A stretch of 64,000 nucleotides of DNA from Nymphaea colorata (GCF_008831285.2 NC_045140.1:5373528-5437527); one strand, 5' to 3'; shown: positions 49,505 through 61,855, counted from the first letter of the stretch. The notes: generated by a model not told the origin, from the letters alone. Program-made: numbers and translations.

Positions 49505-49690
49505 AATGGTGGAGCCACTTGTTGGCTGGTGTGGGCAATTGCCCACATCAGCCCAACAAAAATCTTATCATAGCATCCCATAATTACATTGTCATGACTT
49601 AAAAAATTACATGTTATGACCATACCAAACTTGTGTCACAAACTCAAGAAGTGTCCGTTAGCGAAAAATCTTCCCTCCGCCACTGGATAA
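49505..49690. mobile_element. Short MITE with GTGG(C)GGAG-type ends
   Basis: Left AATGGTGGAGCCACTTG and right CTCCGCCACTGGAT form imperfect inverted ends of a roughly 185-bp non-coding unit. The inner GTGTGGGCAATTGCCCACAT palindrome has a near-identical relative at about 37815, so part of the element is dispersed. Confidence 0.5.
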
Positions 49691-50715
49691 GAGACAAACA
49701 ATATTGACTCAACCATTTGAGAAGTATGAAAAGAATTTTTTCTTGTAATTATAATGTACTTCAAAATTGTCAAACACTATGTACAATAATGTAACTCACA
49801 CATGACACAATCAAAACTCTACTACTTATCTCATGTTGACAACACATGTGTTGTTGTAATTGCCTTGAAACATGATGAAAATGAGCTTCATGCAAGCATG
49901 ATGCTTGCTTGCTATAATGTTGTTTCAACATTGTTGAGGCATCAAATTTCCACTTTAACTTTGCCTAGGCCTTCGGCACCCCCATGTATATTCTAAAATG
50001 TTTTCTAAAGGTTTTCAACTTGAATTGACTAATTTACCTGAAAAATGCATCAGCCTGTTTAGCATAAGCCCAATAACACTAAAAGGATACCATATATCAT
50101 ACAACTAATTACTAAGGTTATCTTAAATTCTTTATTACCAGTTTTGGCCCCATTTCATAGTAAAACCTAGGAACACCCTAGAGCCATTCTATTGGATCTA
50201 ATTCTGTTTGTTTGAGCAAAACCTAACCACTATACATAAAACCCTTACTTCAGTTCCATTGGGCCAAACAACTTTGTTTTTTAGGAAACGAACTCAGTTT
50301 AAACTATTGACGGAGATCATAATTCTTCAAAGAAACTGACCTGCAAACTGCAAAATGGTACGTTGATAAGCTAGGTGCTAATTGACAAATATACTATTCA
50401 AATGAGTGGTAGCGTACTGGGCGGTAAGGTGGTCCGACTTTTTTAGAGACTTAGGTAGGGACAGAGCCATGAGTTTTTTCAAGAGCGAGCCAAATAGTTC
50501 AACCTCGTGATTCAGATAGGACCAAACTGAATTCAAATCCAAACAATACATGACGCAACTATTTTTTTTTTTTAATTTTTTCAATGCATTTTTCTTTTTC
50601 AATTGGTTGGGATAGGCCTAAGTGGTCCTCTCTCTTCCTCCGTCCCTGGACTCAAGTTACTCAACTTTGTGTCTTAAGTAACCACTGTTACGTTCTAATG
50701 AATTTTGCTTTTGGA
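49691..50715. other. AT-rich intergenic DNA
   Basis: Nothing recognised. Confidence 0.5.
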
Positions 50716-50718
50716 TTA

Positions 50719-50826
50719 TATAAAAAATGTGAAAACTTATGTGAAACCTAGGAATATAAAAAATGTGAAAACTTATGTGAAACGTAGGAATATAAAAAAT
50801 GTGAAAACTTATGTGAAACCTAGGGA
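50719..50826. repeat. 36-bp tandem repeat, three units
   Basis: Units start at 50719, 50755 and 50791 with TATAAAAAATGTGAAAAC and differ by one or two bases. As 36 is a multiple of three, one frame stays open and repeats a 12-residue KNVKTYVKPRNI-type unit. I see no gene around it. Confidence 0.9.
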
Positions 50827-50832
50827 TGCGCA

Positions 50833-50928
50833 CAAGGGCGAGTTGCCTCTTTTAAAAGGGGCAATGTGTAAGAAACCACTCGCCGAGTTGCCTCTTTAAA
50901 AGGAGCAATGTGTAATAAACCACTCGCC
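50833..50928. repeat. Two-unit tandem repeat of about 45 bp
   Basis: GCGAGTTGCCTCTTTTAAAAGG...AAACCACTC is followed at once by CCGAGTTGCCTCTTTAAAAGG...AAACCACTC. It lies directly after the 36-bp minisatellite and about 220 bp before the coilin start. Confidence 0.85.
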
Positions 50929-51002
50929 CCCCAAAAAAAAAAAAACAGAAAAGAAGAAAAATGACAAATATACGGAGATCACGTTGTAATAACACTAAAT
51001 GA

Positions 51003-51147
51003 GCCACCGCCGGCGGTGCTTTTGTCAGGCGTATAAACCCCCAGTGGCGAAGGCGCGCCACCTCCTGGCGGGAAGCGGATGAAGTAGGGTTTTAGCTCGC
51101 GGTGGACCGTCGCCGTCGCCGCCGCAAGTGAGTTCTGGGCGAAGGCA
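51003..51147 (+). promoter_or_regulatory. Upstream region of coilin with telo-box
   Basis: GC-rich 5' flank. TAGGGTTT at 51085-51092 is a telo-box, a motif common upstream of plant genes for nucleolar, ribosomal and translation proteins, which would suit a Cajal-body protein. CACCGCCGGCGGTG near 51005-51018 is a perfect palindrome. The start context GGCAATGGAG has G at -3 and +4. A second in-frame ATG follows two codons later. Confidence 0.5.
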
Positions 51148-54100
51148 ATGGAGATGGAAGGGCCTTTTGAGAAGGCAACGAGAGTGAGACTGGTGTTCAA
51201 GGGCGGTTTACTGAACAAGTCGCAGAGGTCGGTAGGGCTGAGGCGTTGTTGGTTGCGACTGAATTCTAGCATCGCCACCATCTCTGACCTCTCCCTTCAC
51301 ATCCTCCGTTCGTTCAACCTGGAAAATATCTGCCCCAACGGGGTCACCCTTTCGGTAACCGCATAGTGTTGCGCCCGCATCGTCTCTATTCTTTATATGT
51401 TCCGCGTGTCTATGGGTTTGATTACATTATCGTCTACATCGTTGAGGGTGTTAGCTTTCCATCATCTCCATCCAAATGAGAAACATGTAACGACCATTAT
51501 TTCAATTGGTTGTATTCAAGTTATGGGGATGCGCCTACCGTCTTTAGAAGACTTGTTCTAGTGCATTTTGTTTTGCTGCGAATGGTTTATTTTTCTGATA
51601 TGGGCGAGCGTGTTTATGAAGGTTTAAATTCTTTTTCTGGGAGTGATTAGGAAGGGAGGGAGTTGCTAGCTCGTTGTTGTTGATATGAGACCATTAGATG
51701 ATATTTTCTTTTTACTGCCATTAATTACAATGTTCCATGGTCGTACAACTAGGCAATCAGCTGTTGGTTTGTAATTGCTTGCCTTATCTTTGTTCTGTAT
51801 GCATGACTTCTCGTTTCATGTGCCTACATATGTAACTTTTAGTCCATGGACAGCACCTTGCTGGCTTGCTCTCACATGTGCACCCATAAAAGTATACGGA
51901 GTTTCCTTAAATGCGGCAATGCTACTTTGAGTCTGTTGTGAATTTATATTAATCCGATTGACGTAAGTTTAGTTGATTAGTATGGTTTCAGAACTCTTTG
52001 CGTATGTGTTGTCATGTCTTTCTGAAGATATGAATGTGCATGGGTAATTGAACATGTTTTTTGTGCTGTTGGTACTTCCCTTTTGCTTTCTTGAGGCGCT
52101 ATCTTGATTTAATTCATGGCACATTGATGCATATTCCTTGTATTAATTGTTAGTGCTAATACTATTTATTATTGATTTTGAACCACTTTCTTATTTTTTC
52201 GTACTTGAAATATGACTATTCCGATTGCAGGTGGAGGGTTTTGTATTGCCTTTCTTTGAATCAATTTGCATACTGAGGGACAGTGACATAATCAGGTTGG
52301 TTTCTCTTTGTGAACATTTTGTATCTCATTACAAACTTATGACTGTTTGAGTGTTTGTAAGTTCTATTCCCGTGTTTGCTTGTTAAGATTATTTGAATTC
52401 GAATTTTCACTGATTATAAGTATTTATACTTTTAGAGTTAAACAAATGACACATAGTTCGGATTTGTGAATGCAGATCTTAATAATGTACATTTTGGTAG
52501 ATGTTTTTGTTACTAGTGTTTCAATAGATAACATCTATTTATTTTCAGGTTTTCCTTTTTCTTCCCTTTGTCAGGGTGAGCAGGAAAGATTATCTTTCTG
52601 TGGAGATTGTGAAAGGTCAAAATGAAATAAAGAATATTGAGGATACACACATTCTTCAAAGGCAGCCTTTGCTTTCTGGGGTAAAACTTTTGGCATACGA
52701 CAAATTTGAGAAGGAAGCTGGTGGTTATCAAAGTGAATATGAAAGTGAATCGGAACATGATGGGAATGCCTTGCACTCCGAAAAGCCAGTATTAGATCTA
52801 ACTGCAAAAAAAAGGAAACTCTCAAATGCAGACCAAGGATCAAGGTACTTTGTCTTCTTTCTTGTACTTTCCTGTTTCCACAAACTCTATATAAAAGTTC
52901 TGCATTATGCAGACTCTTAAGTAACAACCATTTTCATGTTTAGAATAAACTGTCAAATGAGTTTTATCTAGCGAGTTTTTTTTTTTCCTACCAGCCTCAT
53001 GCAGTCTTGCTTCTTGAACCAAGTATCGTTACTGGTTTAAACTTATATTTAACATATGATGGAAGTGTAAAAGGAACTCCAATTTTTTCATCTTAAACCC
53101 CTTATGCGATGCATTGGAGAACTAAAGGAAGAGGTGTTGAGTCATAAGCTTATCTTGATCAAAATGCTGTAGGCGATTAAGATTATTGTTCTTTTCCGGT
53201 TCTATTGGGATTAAATCCTGGGTCAAGGAAATATTTTCATTACGGTCACCATCTTATCAATCTAGTATTGTTTTTTGTTCACTTTATTTTCTTGATCATT
53301 GTGTCCTAAAAATTTTGTCCTACATTAGGGTCTGGTGCAAGTGAGATGCCCTATATTTTGTTTTGAACTACTCATTGTGTGTTTCTATTGCATTGCAGTC
53401 CATGGAAAAGGTTTTGTGCTATACCATTGTCTCGGGTAGAAGCCCCCCATTTCCTCTTCTCCTTATTCAAAACCATGAATTTTGTTTTACAATTGATGGT
53501 TTGGGTCATAAAACGAGGTTTTGTTGACTTAAACCAGTTTGCTCATTGTAGCGCCAACATAATACTTGCCTGTAGTTTGAGCCACTCTGTTCATTGCCTC
53601 ACAAACAGTATACTTGCCTGCAGTTTGTCTGTTGTTTGTTGGTCTTTGCATTTTGAAATATCAGCTGGAATATATACATAAGTCAGTTCCTAAATTTACA
53701 GTCTCTGCAGTATATAACTTTTTGAAGCACAATTTAATAAGGAAACTGTTCAATTAACTATATTTTTTTATTTGAAAAGAAAGGGAGGAGATCATCCTAA
53801 GGCACATGGGTGTGGTGCAAGTATGCTAGCGTGTGTGGATATATATATATGAAACATATAATGTTAGTGTCGCAAATATTGCAATATTTTTGAAATTCTC
53901 ATTATTTAATGAAAAACTGAGAGACAAAACGAACATGAAAAGATCACGTTTTTTTTTTTGAACAATGCATAAAACATAAATTTATTGCATTTTTTTCCAT
54001 GTTTTTTTCTTGATTTTTCGTTTTTCATTTTTCATTTTTCTCTTTTGAACGTTAATATAATCATGGATTCAAGCTTAAACTTAAACTAAATTATTTATCA

Positions 54101-54246
54101 TAATTAAAACATTATTTTTATCATTTTATCTAATTTTGTTACGTTTTTTTTATTAGTTTCTCATTTATTTTGTTTTCCTGAGATTTTCTCAAAAAAAAAA
54201 AAACATTGCCAAAAAACACCCAAGAAAAACCTTGCTGCTAAAAACC

Positions 54247-54285
<39 letters not shown>

Positions 54286-57200
54286 AAATAATAATACTGA
54301 TAATAATAATAATTGGATTCTTCCGGCGGGTTTAGCTGGCAGAATCCTCTGGTCTCTCACAATATGCATTCGTGCATGCACATGAAAGGTGGCTGCCCAA
54401 TGAAAACCATTGGGTGACTTAGATTGGGGGGTGGGGGGAGGGGGTTGTGTGGAGGAGGGACGTCTCCTAGCTGGAGGGTTCCACCCCCTCTATAATTGAA
54501 ATTTGAAATCAACCGGCCAATGTCCATTGCTGGATGGATAAAATTAAATTTTGCGATGCTAAAAAGTGTCGCAAATGGTGCATTTCGCAAGCGGCAAATC
54601 ATTGACCACAGTTTCTGGCTATGGAAAACACCATTTGCGGCTGCTTTTAGCATCACAAAATTAAAAAAACCCATCTGGCAATGGACATGATCAGTTTCTA
54701 TAATATATATATACGCATGATCCAGCAAATTGAAGGAAAACATTGAACAAGTTAATAAGTAATGCAGAAAAACAGCATATTTTTTGAGTTTAAATATTTA
54801 ACAGTTCATACTCATAGTTCCGTTACACTAAAGTTAAAAGTTAAAAGCATTTTTATAATAAAACGATCATCATGATAAAAATATAATCATTGTTTAAGGT
54901 TTTGGATTAAACTGGGTCTGATCCAGACACAGTCCAAAATGTACCCAGCTGGTCTGGCATACCCATGTCTAAAAGGTGCTGTACTACATGGGTATGCCAG
55001 CTATCATGTACCCATGCTATATGGGGTTGTTCATGTATTCTAACCTAACAAAATGCAGTAGTGATAATTATGCTGTTAGTGTTTTGGCCATCCAATTTGT
55101 TCATTGTGAGTTATTTCAAAACCGATCCACTGCAGTTGGCTGTTTGTATGTGGTAGAATAGCACCATGCAGAAAAGCATCATTATAATTAATTTTTAGGT
55201 ACCACAGGAAAAAGAAAGCTAGAACAAGGACTACTGAGAAGGCTGATAAGAATGAAAACAGAGTTGATGAGGAGAAAAACAATGAGTTATGCAGTGGCCA
55301 AGACATTTCAGTGAAGCAGATATCTTCTGTTGGGAAGTCCGATAACAAAAATGGACAGGTGAGATTATGCAATACCTTTCAATATCAGAAGTCAGGATTT
55401 TTTTTTTCTGTTGTTGTACTAATTGATCAAGGCATAGCCCATGAAAGCACTATCCTCTTCTTTTGTGTCCTCGTTTCAGGGAATGAAAGTTCATCCTCCT
55501 AAGAAAACAACAAGTGAAGGCACAGAAAGGTACCAAACTAAGACAATTAGTCTTTGTTTTATTTGGAATATTCTCTTGTTATCTTCTTGAAATATGTCTG
55601 ATTATGTTTACATCTTTTTGTGTCAGTTTCTAACAGGTGTGTTGTGTTCTCCTTTGCTGTAACGTTCTTTAATTAATTATTGAACCATCTGCTTGTTCTC
55701 ATAAGGTCTGGTGCAGCACAAATGCAGGAATATACTGATTCCTTTGGACCTGTTTTCTCTCTTGGTTGCCTGATATAAGAATTTTGGCTGTTGAAAAGTA
55801 AAGGAAAAAATTGTTTGATTAACTGTCAATCTGCACCATTACTAATATTGTATATGTTTAGGGCTGATGCTTCTGAATGGAAGTGTCTTGCTTATGCTCA
55901 ATACAGAACCCAGTGATGCAGAGTGCACTGAGGTGTCAGAGATCTGCAAAATAAGGGTTTGGTTGCTACCTAGGTTACTATACACCAGGACGAGTTTGTA
56001 CATACGGGTTACTATTCCATGGCCTAGTCTTCAAGCAATCATTGAAATTGCTTTGGTTTCTTCATATTGAATGAAATTGCTAAGTGATTGCTGTAACTTT
56101 TCAATTTATTCATATTAATTACTTTTTGAAATGTCCTACTATGCTGTGACTTCTCGTGAACGCTAAATCCCTGTCAAGTTCGAGATGTTATTGGTTGTGC
56201 TGTCATTTTTTTTCTGATCAACTAATTATGTGGAGTTTGACTCTTTGTGTGTCACATTCGGATATTAGGATTCTGTATATTGAGAGATGTCAGACCTTTG
56301 GTTCCCTTGAAAGAATGGAGATTCACTGCAGAAGTGCAGAAAGCAAAAGTTAATCTTTCTTCAAGGCTACATTATCTTGGTGGTAATAGCCATGTTGAGA
56401 CACTTTGCTTAGTTGATTGCCCAAGTCCCAAGTTACTGAGTGTGGTGTGTGCATATATATATATATATATATGTATGTATATATGTCTGTATTGTATATC
56501 ACTAGTTCACTGTCACATTGCATATATATATGTGTGTATGTATGTATGTATGTATATGGGCATGTATATATGTCACTGTCACATAGACACATACATTGGC
56601 ATCCCCAAAGCATCTGAAAATTGGAAAATAAAGGAAAGTGAAATCATAGTATTTAAAAAAATTAACATGAAAAAATGTGGCTTTATCACATTTTTCTATT
56701 TTTTTCATGACTTTTGATATGTTTTACATTTTTGGGGCTTCGTTTAGCATGTTATAAATATGCTGCACTTCAATCATGTTTCTGTAAGAAAATTGGTAGA
56801 AAACTCAAACTTTCATTTTTTGATCTTGAGGAAACAACTTCCGGATTAATGCAAGAACCCGAGAACAATATTTTTAATAATGTCATATATAATTTTGTTT
56901 GGCTTAACTCCAATGTGCACCTGTAATTGGATTAAAATGGTTGGGTATGGCCACGTTTTGGTTGCCACTTTTCCCTCCTAGGTGTACCCACACCATGCCT
57001 ACTTCGAGGATGAGTAGACTTAGGTGTGGCAACACAATTCATGTGATTTAGCCCAACCAATTGATCTAAGTTTGGAACTTCAACAACACCTCTTCCATGT
57101 CTTTAACATTTTTATTCCAGTTTTTAAAATGTGTTACCTTCATATTACTATTCATAAACAGCTTACCATGCACGAGCTTAGTTGGGGCAGCTCGAACTTG

Positions 57201-59297
57201 AGTGGAGCTTGACCTTGGTTTGGTTGAGCTCAACAAAACTCACTAATGAGTAATGACCAAGTGCAGCGGAGTATAAAAATTAAAAAACCTTAATGTTTTC
57301 GAAAGTACACTTTCCAAATGACAATAGTGAGTTATAAAAGCAATACTAATGATGCGCTAGGGTTGTCTAGTTTACTACTCAAGGCACTTTTCAAGCACAA
57401 CATTCACATCTGTACACCCTTCTTGCATTTCATTTTAAATTACAAAATTACCCTGAATTTTAACTGCATTTGCTCAAAACATGGTGAAAATCTCCACATT
57501 TTTAACCCTCACCAGTTTAAGTTCGTGGCCAGCATAGTCAAGGAGCAGCTGATCTTTCAAAACGAACCACTGAGGAAGCAGATAATGGAATGTGTGTAGG
57601 CGGGAACGTGCAAGTGCTTGTAACTCAAGGCAAAGTTGTGTACATAAAAGGTGACACAAGACTATGTGCTGGTTATTGGTAGCTTGAGGTGCATGCTATT
57701 GCAAGAGATGCATGACACCAAATGGGTTGGGCTTTCAGGCCAAGATACAACTTATGCCATGATTGCCTGTTTCTACTTTTGGCAAAAGATGATAAGTGAT
57801 GTGAGACACTTTGTGTGCACTTGCCTCATCTGCCAGTATGATCAAGTGGATTGACAAGAGTAAAGAAGACTCTTGAACCCATTGCTTTATGCCTTACTGC
57901 CCATGATAGACTGTATCCATGGACTTCATCACTATAAGATGGAGCCTCAATATGATGGAGCCTTGCAAATCATCTATAAGGTTGGCAACTGTTTATACGA
58001 ATTAGAGTTGCCAACTCATATTGAGTCCCACCCAGTATTTCCTGTGAGCTTCCTCAAGCCCTTTTCACAAAAATGAAGAGGAAGTTGATTGGTTGAATGA
58101 AGGTTGTTCTGACTCTTCCAAGTGTGCAAACATAGTTTGAATATGAAGTCAAAAGGATACTGGACCATCAGTTGATGGAACATAGCAAATCAAGCTATTA
58201 CTAGGAGTTTCTAGTAAAATGGAATGGACTTTCAGATAGCAAAACTAGTTTTGTGAATGCAACAACTCTCTCTATCAATTCGAGGCATAGGTATAACAAT
58301 ACATTATTGGTTCAATGGGGACACTGAACCCAGTGGGTGGGAAGGCATGTAACATGGACCAAGACTTGCGATTTAGCCACTTGGGTTGCCCATGTATGTA
58401 CTAGAAATGACCTTGCTTGCTTCGGCCAAACTTGCGTTTCAGTCAATTGGTTGCACATGTGCTGGAAGGGACTCTAGGGCCTGGCTTTAGTGGGATAGCT
58501 GATGCAGACAAATTATCATTCATATAGTAGCTAATGCTGCTTAGACAAAGACACTTGGCCCACAATAGGATGATCGTAGGTGATGTTGTCTGAAAGATGG
58601 CAAAGCCCCAAGCATACAACTGTTGGCATACATAGGCGAAGACTAATGGAGTCTTTGGGCAATCAGAGATGCCACTCTGATCCACTAGCTGTAGGGCATG
58701 GCAGACCTCATGAGGAAGATGCTTAGGCAAAAAAAGAAAAAGTGATAAAATATCAAACTGGCAGGTGAGATGCAGAAGACTGAGCGCATGCATTGGGCTG
58801 ATGGGCAGCCCACACAGGGAGGCATGGAGCACATTTTAAGGACCAAAACAATAGGACGTTGAAAATCCTTGGGCAATATGAGCAGCTTCTACTCATTGGT
58901 TGAAGTACTGTCGCAACTAAACCTGCAACACCTGGTCACTTGAGCTAAGGTGACCTTGAAGAGTAAAGGTACTAAGGTTCCTTTGAGTTCAGGATCCTTA
59001 GGCCATGCTTGACACAGAAGAAGGAAAAAGTAGCCATGTGAAGACATGGGGAACTCCTACTCATTGGTTGAAGTACTATTGCAACTAGACCTATAGCGCC
59101 TAGTCACTTGAGCTAACGTGACCCTGAAGAGTAAAGGTTACTAAGGTTCCTTTGGGTTCATGATCCTTAGGCCATACTTGACACTTTGAAAAAAGAAAAA
59201 GCTGCCATGTGAAGGTTCTTTTGGGTTCAGGATCCTTGGGCTGCACTTGACACTTAGGAAAGAAAAAGTAGCCATGTGATATTTATACATATATATA

Positions 59298-59366
<69 letters not shown>

Positions 59367-59428
59367 CGTGCCATATATATATTTATATATATGTATGTAT
59401 GCATGCATCGTATGTATGTGTGTGTAAA

Positions 59429-59479
<51 letters not shown>

Positions 59480-59793
59480 GTTTCGAGGCTTGTAATTTAT
59501 CAAGTTCAATGATTGGCTCAAACTTGTGAGTTATTTATCCCTTTAGACTTGAGTTGCTTGAGTCACTGTACTCATCTTTATCATTTTGAGCATCAATGAA
59601 CCTTATGACCTCAAATCTTGAAAGAATATGTTTCTAACTTTCTCTATAAATAACCTTTTTTATATGTTTCTAACTTTTTCTATAAAGAACCTTTTCTTGT
59701 GAGTTGTGCACTAATCAGTTTTATCTTTCTCTTTACTTTAGACATGAAAAGCCGCTTAATGATGAAGGAGATGTGTCAGATGGTGGGAGGAAG
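51148..59793 (+). CDS. COIL: Coilin (Cajal body scaffold), partial
   Basis: Six plus-strand exons: 51148-51354, 52231-52295, 52575-52844, 55199-55358, 55480-55529 and 59742-59793; phases fit and give 268 residues so far. The N-terminus has the plant coilin ubiquitin-like domain: [60 protein letters not shown], then [22 protein letters not shown], as in Arabidopsis coilin. A charged low-complexity middle with TAKKRKLS and [12 protein letters not shown] nuclear-localisation-type stretches follows. Coilin self-associates through its N-terminal domain and organises Cajal bodies for snRNP and snoRNP maturation. The C-terminal Tudor-like part is not seen before 64000; it may lie beyond the window, so the end given is the last exon I can support. 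Intron 5 (4.2 kb) is swollen by a gypsy fragment and tandem repeats; intron 3 (2.35 kb) by a foldback element. Confidence 0.88.
53540..53640. repeat. Diverged two-unit repeat in coilin intron 3
   Basis: TTGCTCATTGTAGCGCC...ATACTTGCCTGTAGTTTG and TTCATTGCCTCAC...ATACTTGCCTGCAGTTTG are adjacent related units of about 50 bp. Confidence 0.5.
54252..54280. repeat. (AT)n microsatellite
   Basis: About 14 AT repeats in coilin intron 3. Confidence 0.9.
54518..54690. mobile_element. Foldback MITE/hairpin in coilin intron 3
   Basis: Arms at 54518-54580 and 54629-54690 are inverted copies at about 80 percent identity by eye: ATGTCCATTGC, TTTTG(C/T)GATGCTAAAA and CGCAAATGGTG all pair. The loop is about 48 nt. 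Transcribed within the coilin pre-mRNA it would form a long imperfect hairpin, a shape that can feed small-RNA processing. Confidence 0.75.
54954..55000. repeat. Perfect 15-bp hairpin in coilin intron 3
   Basis: CTGGCATACCCATGT (54954-54968) and ACATGGGTATGCCAG (54986-55000) are exact inverted copies around a 17-nt loop. Related GTACCCA words flank it on both sides. Confidence 0.85.
56450..56605. repeat. AT/GTAT simple repeats in coilin intron 5
   Basis: (AT)n at about 56452-56472 and a TATG/GTAT-rich stretch at 56520-56575. Open frames through it are low-complexity artefacts. Confidence 0.85.
57600..58340 (+). pseudogene. Broken Ty3/gypsy (chromovirus) integrase-chromodomain fragment
   Basis: On the plus strand at 57680-57855 the frame shows the integrase zinc-binding region ([12 protein letters not shown] ... 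[13 protein letters not shown]): the C-x2-C pair is kept and the second His is lost. The catalytic core is missing: at about 57900-57930 the sequence jumps to the integrase C-terminal part ([34 protein letters not shown], to 58075). A decayed chromodomain follows in another frame ([21 protein letters not shown], 58135-58245) with a TAG inside. The order integrase-chromodomain is that of chromoviruses. It lies in coilin intron 5, sense to the gene. No reverse transcriptase and no intact LTR pair were seen. Confidence 0.8.
58889..59280. repeat. 169-bp tandem repeat, two and a half units
   Basis: CTACTCATTGGTTGAAGTACT occurs at 58889 and 59058 (period 169), each followed by CACTTGAGCTAA, GAGTAAAGGT, GTTCCTTTG(A/G)GTTCA, GGATCCTTAGGCCAT and AGTAGCCATGTGA-like words. 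A third partial unit covers about 59213-59280. It follows the gypsy fragment, so it may derive from the 3' untranslated or LTR part of that element. Confidence 0.85.
59291..59475. repeat. Two long (AT)n arrays
   Basis: (AT)n at about 59307-59361 and 59434-59475, separated by ATGTATGT-rich sequence. It ends 270 bp before coilin exon 6. Confidence 0.95.
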
Positions 59794-61855
59794 GTATGCC
59801 ACTACCACTGATTTCTTTTATCCATGCTTGTTTTCCTTCCTAAGTTTCCTCTTCAAATGCCTTAGTACAGACAAGCTCTTTGCCGATAAGCCTGCAAAGT
59901 TTTGATCATTTACATTTTAGGAATGATTTTAAGAATGTGTACTTTTACTTGTGCTTACCTGATTATGGCTTGCAATGAATAAATTTTTAAGTCAAGGCTG
60001 AGAGAAGAGATAATGGTATCAGGTGCTGGGAACTTTTGTCTGGTTCATGACAGTTGGAAAACATTCAAAGTGCATACAATATCAGCACTAGTCTCTTCCT
60101 CACGTGTACGTTTTTTTTTCTCTCAAACAAGGAACCCTATGGAGAGCAGTGTGTGGCAGCCAATGTTACTTGAAGATTGCCAAATTAAATTGAACCAACC
60201 AGTGGGTCAAATGACTTGAAAAGTGGGTCATACACACATGTTTTAGCATGGGTCTTAGGTGGATGAGATAGACACACTTGCATGCTGAGATTGGTCTCAA
60301 ACTCTCTGCTGAGGGATGTTTCTCTCTATCATCTAATCCTCATTTACTTCAATAAATTCAGAAAAAAATTTATTTTCAAACTATGGAATTTATCCTGCTA
60401 TTCATGCCTGGTTTGGCTGTTGATATCTTTGTGTTGCAATTTATGGTCTCCTTTAGATCTTTCACTCTCTTACATGTCGCTTCACTTTTTTTGCTCTCAA
60501 AGGCCTCTTCATTTTCCATTGTTACTTCTTTATTATATAGGTTTTTTCTAGAGAAAGATTCTATTTTGAAATGCCATAAAGTATTTTAAGTAATATATGC
60601 TAGTCGTGGGAATGGTTAGATACGTAACATGTTGTAAAAGTTCGACACTTTAATATTAAAATCATGAAAAATGATATAGAAAAATGTTCCCAATGAGGAA
60701 AATCAAAGACATAAATTTCCTAAGTTACAAAAATAAACAACTGACAAAACAGTGCATAAAATACTAGTTGACTAGTGACAAACAAAAATATAGGAGAAAA
60801 GCTTACCTTTCACTTCAACAAAATACATGAACTAAATCAATTTGAATTTAAATTCCCTAAACATAAAGGTAAACTGAAACACACACATGCACACACATAG
60901 AGGAAAGGGTCGCTCGACCTTGCTTACATTTTGTCGAGGCCTCAAGCCCTCCTCCTATGCGCTATGTCTCTTCGGCAATACTCCATCAATAGTTTTGTAG
61001 CAGATAAACTCTCTCAGTTTCTCCCTGTTGCTCTTTCAACTCTCTGAGTTCACTCCTTTGTTTCCCTCCCTCTTTCTTTCTTAATCTCTCTTTTTCTGTA
61101 TCCATCTCTCTATCTCCCTTCCTCACTCTCAATCTTCACTCTTTCTTGATCAATCTCTCTTTTTTCGATATCCATCTCTCAGTCTCTTTCTCTCTCTCTC
61201 TTGCTCTCTTTGTCTTTCACTCTTTGAGTCTCTCTTCCTTCCTCTCACCAGCATTGATAGAGTTTGTCCTTCCAATTCTGATCATGAAGTAGAAGAATGA
61301 TATGCTCATTGGACCGTTCTCACAAACATTCAATATGATATCTTTTGGTTTATTTGTTACTCTACTAGTTAGTTTGTCTATTACTTACTAATTTATTTTT
61401 TTAAAGTTATATATAAAATTATAAATCATGAATGCATTGTTGTGTATGTCACAAAGGTACAATCATGGGTAAGGGTATTGCATTTTTTGAAAAAACATCA
61501 GTGCAGGTTCAGTGAGGATGTATATAGATTGTCTACACATAACAACATTAATCATTAGCAATTGACAAACTATATTCTACTAGTTGGGTGGGCGTTGTCC
61601 GATCGGCCCAAAGTAACCCGATTCTCATAATTGATTGGTGTACTAGATTGGATTATTGCCGTGCCCGATGTCTGGCTGGTTAATAATTGGGCCAAGCTGA
61701 GGCCGAGGTCTATCTGGTACTAGACCAAATCCTCTGCCCGGTACCTGGCCTGACTTGATTATTAATTTTAATAATTAGGCTAGGCCCTCCGCTTTCGTTA
61801 CACAGAAGAAAGGAAGGGGAGGGCTAGTAGTCCTGGCCTGCCTCTAGCTACAGCC
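59794..61855. other. Probable coilin intron or downstream DNA, pyrimidine-rich
   Basis: No further coilin exon that I can support. A 240-bp CT-rich stretch of TCTCTC and CTTTC words lies at 61010-61250. GGCCCAAAGTAACCCGA-like repeat words lie near 61600-61760. Confidence 0.4.

Noticed and set aside
54357..54743. 128-codon minus-strand frame in coilin intron 3
   Set aside because: It runs through the foldback element and a G-rich stretch; no domain.
59283..59512. Ile-Tyr-rich open frames
   Set aside because: Translations of (AT)n arrays.
59997..60014. Possible coilin exon 7 (GCTGAGAGAAGAGATAATG)
   Set aside because: Weak acceptor (TCAAG), tiny exon and no similarity to confirm it.
61010..61250. 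Pyrimidine-rich stretch as a promoter leader
   Set aside because: No start codon with a family-like protein follows; treated as simple-sequence DNA.
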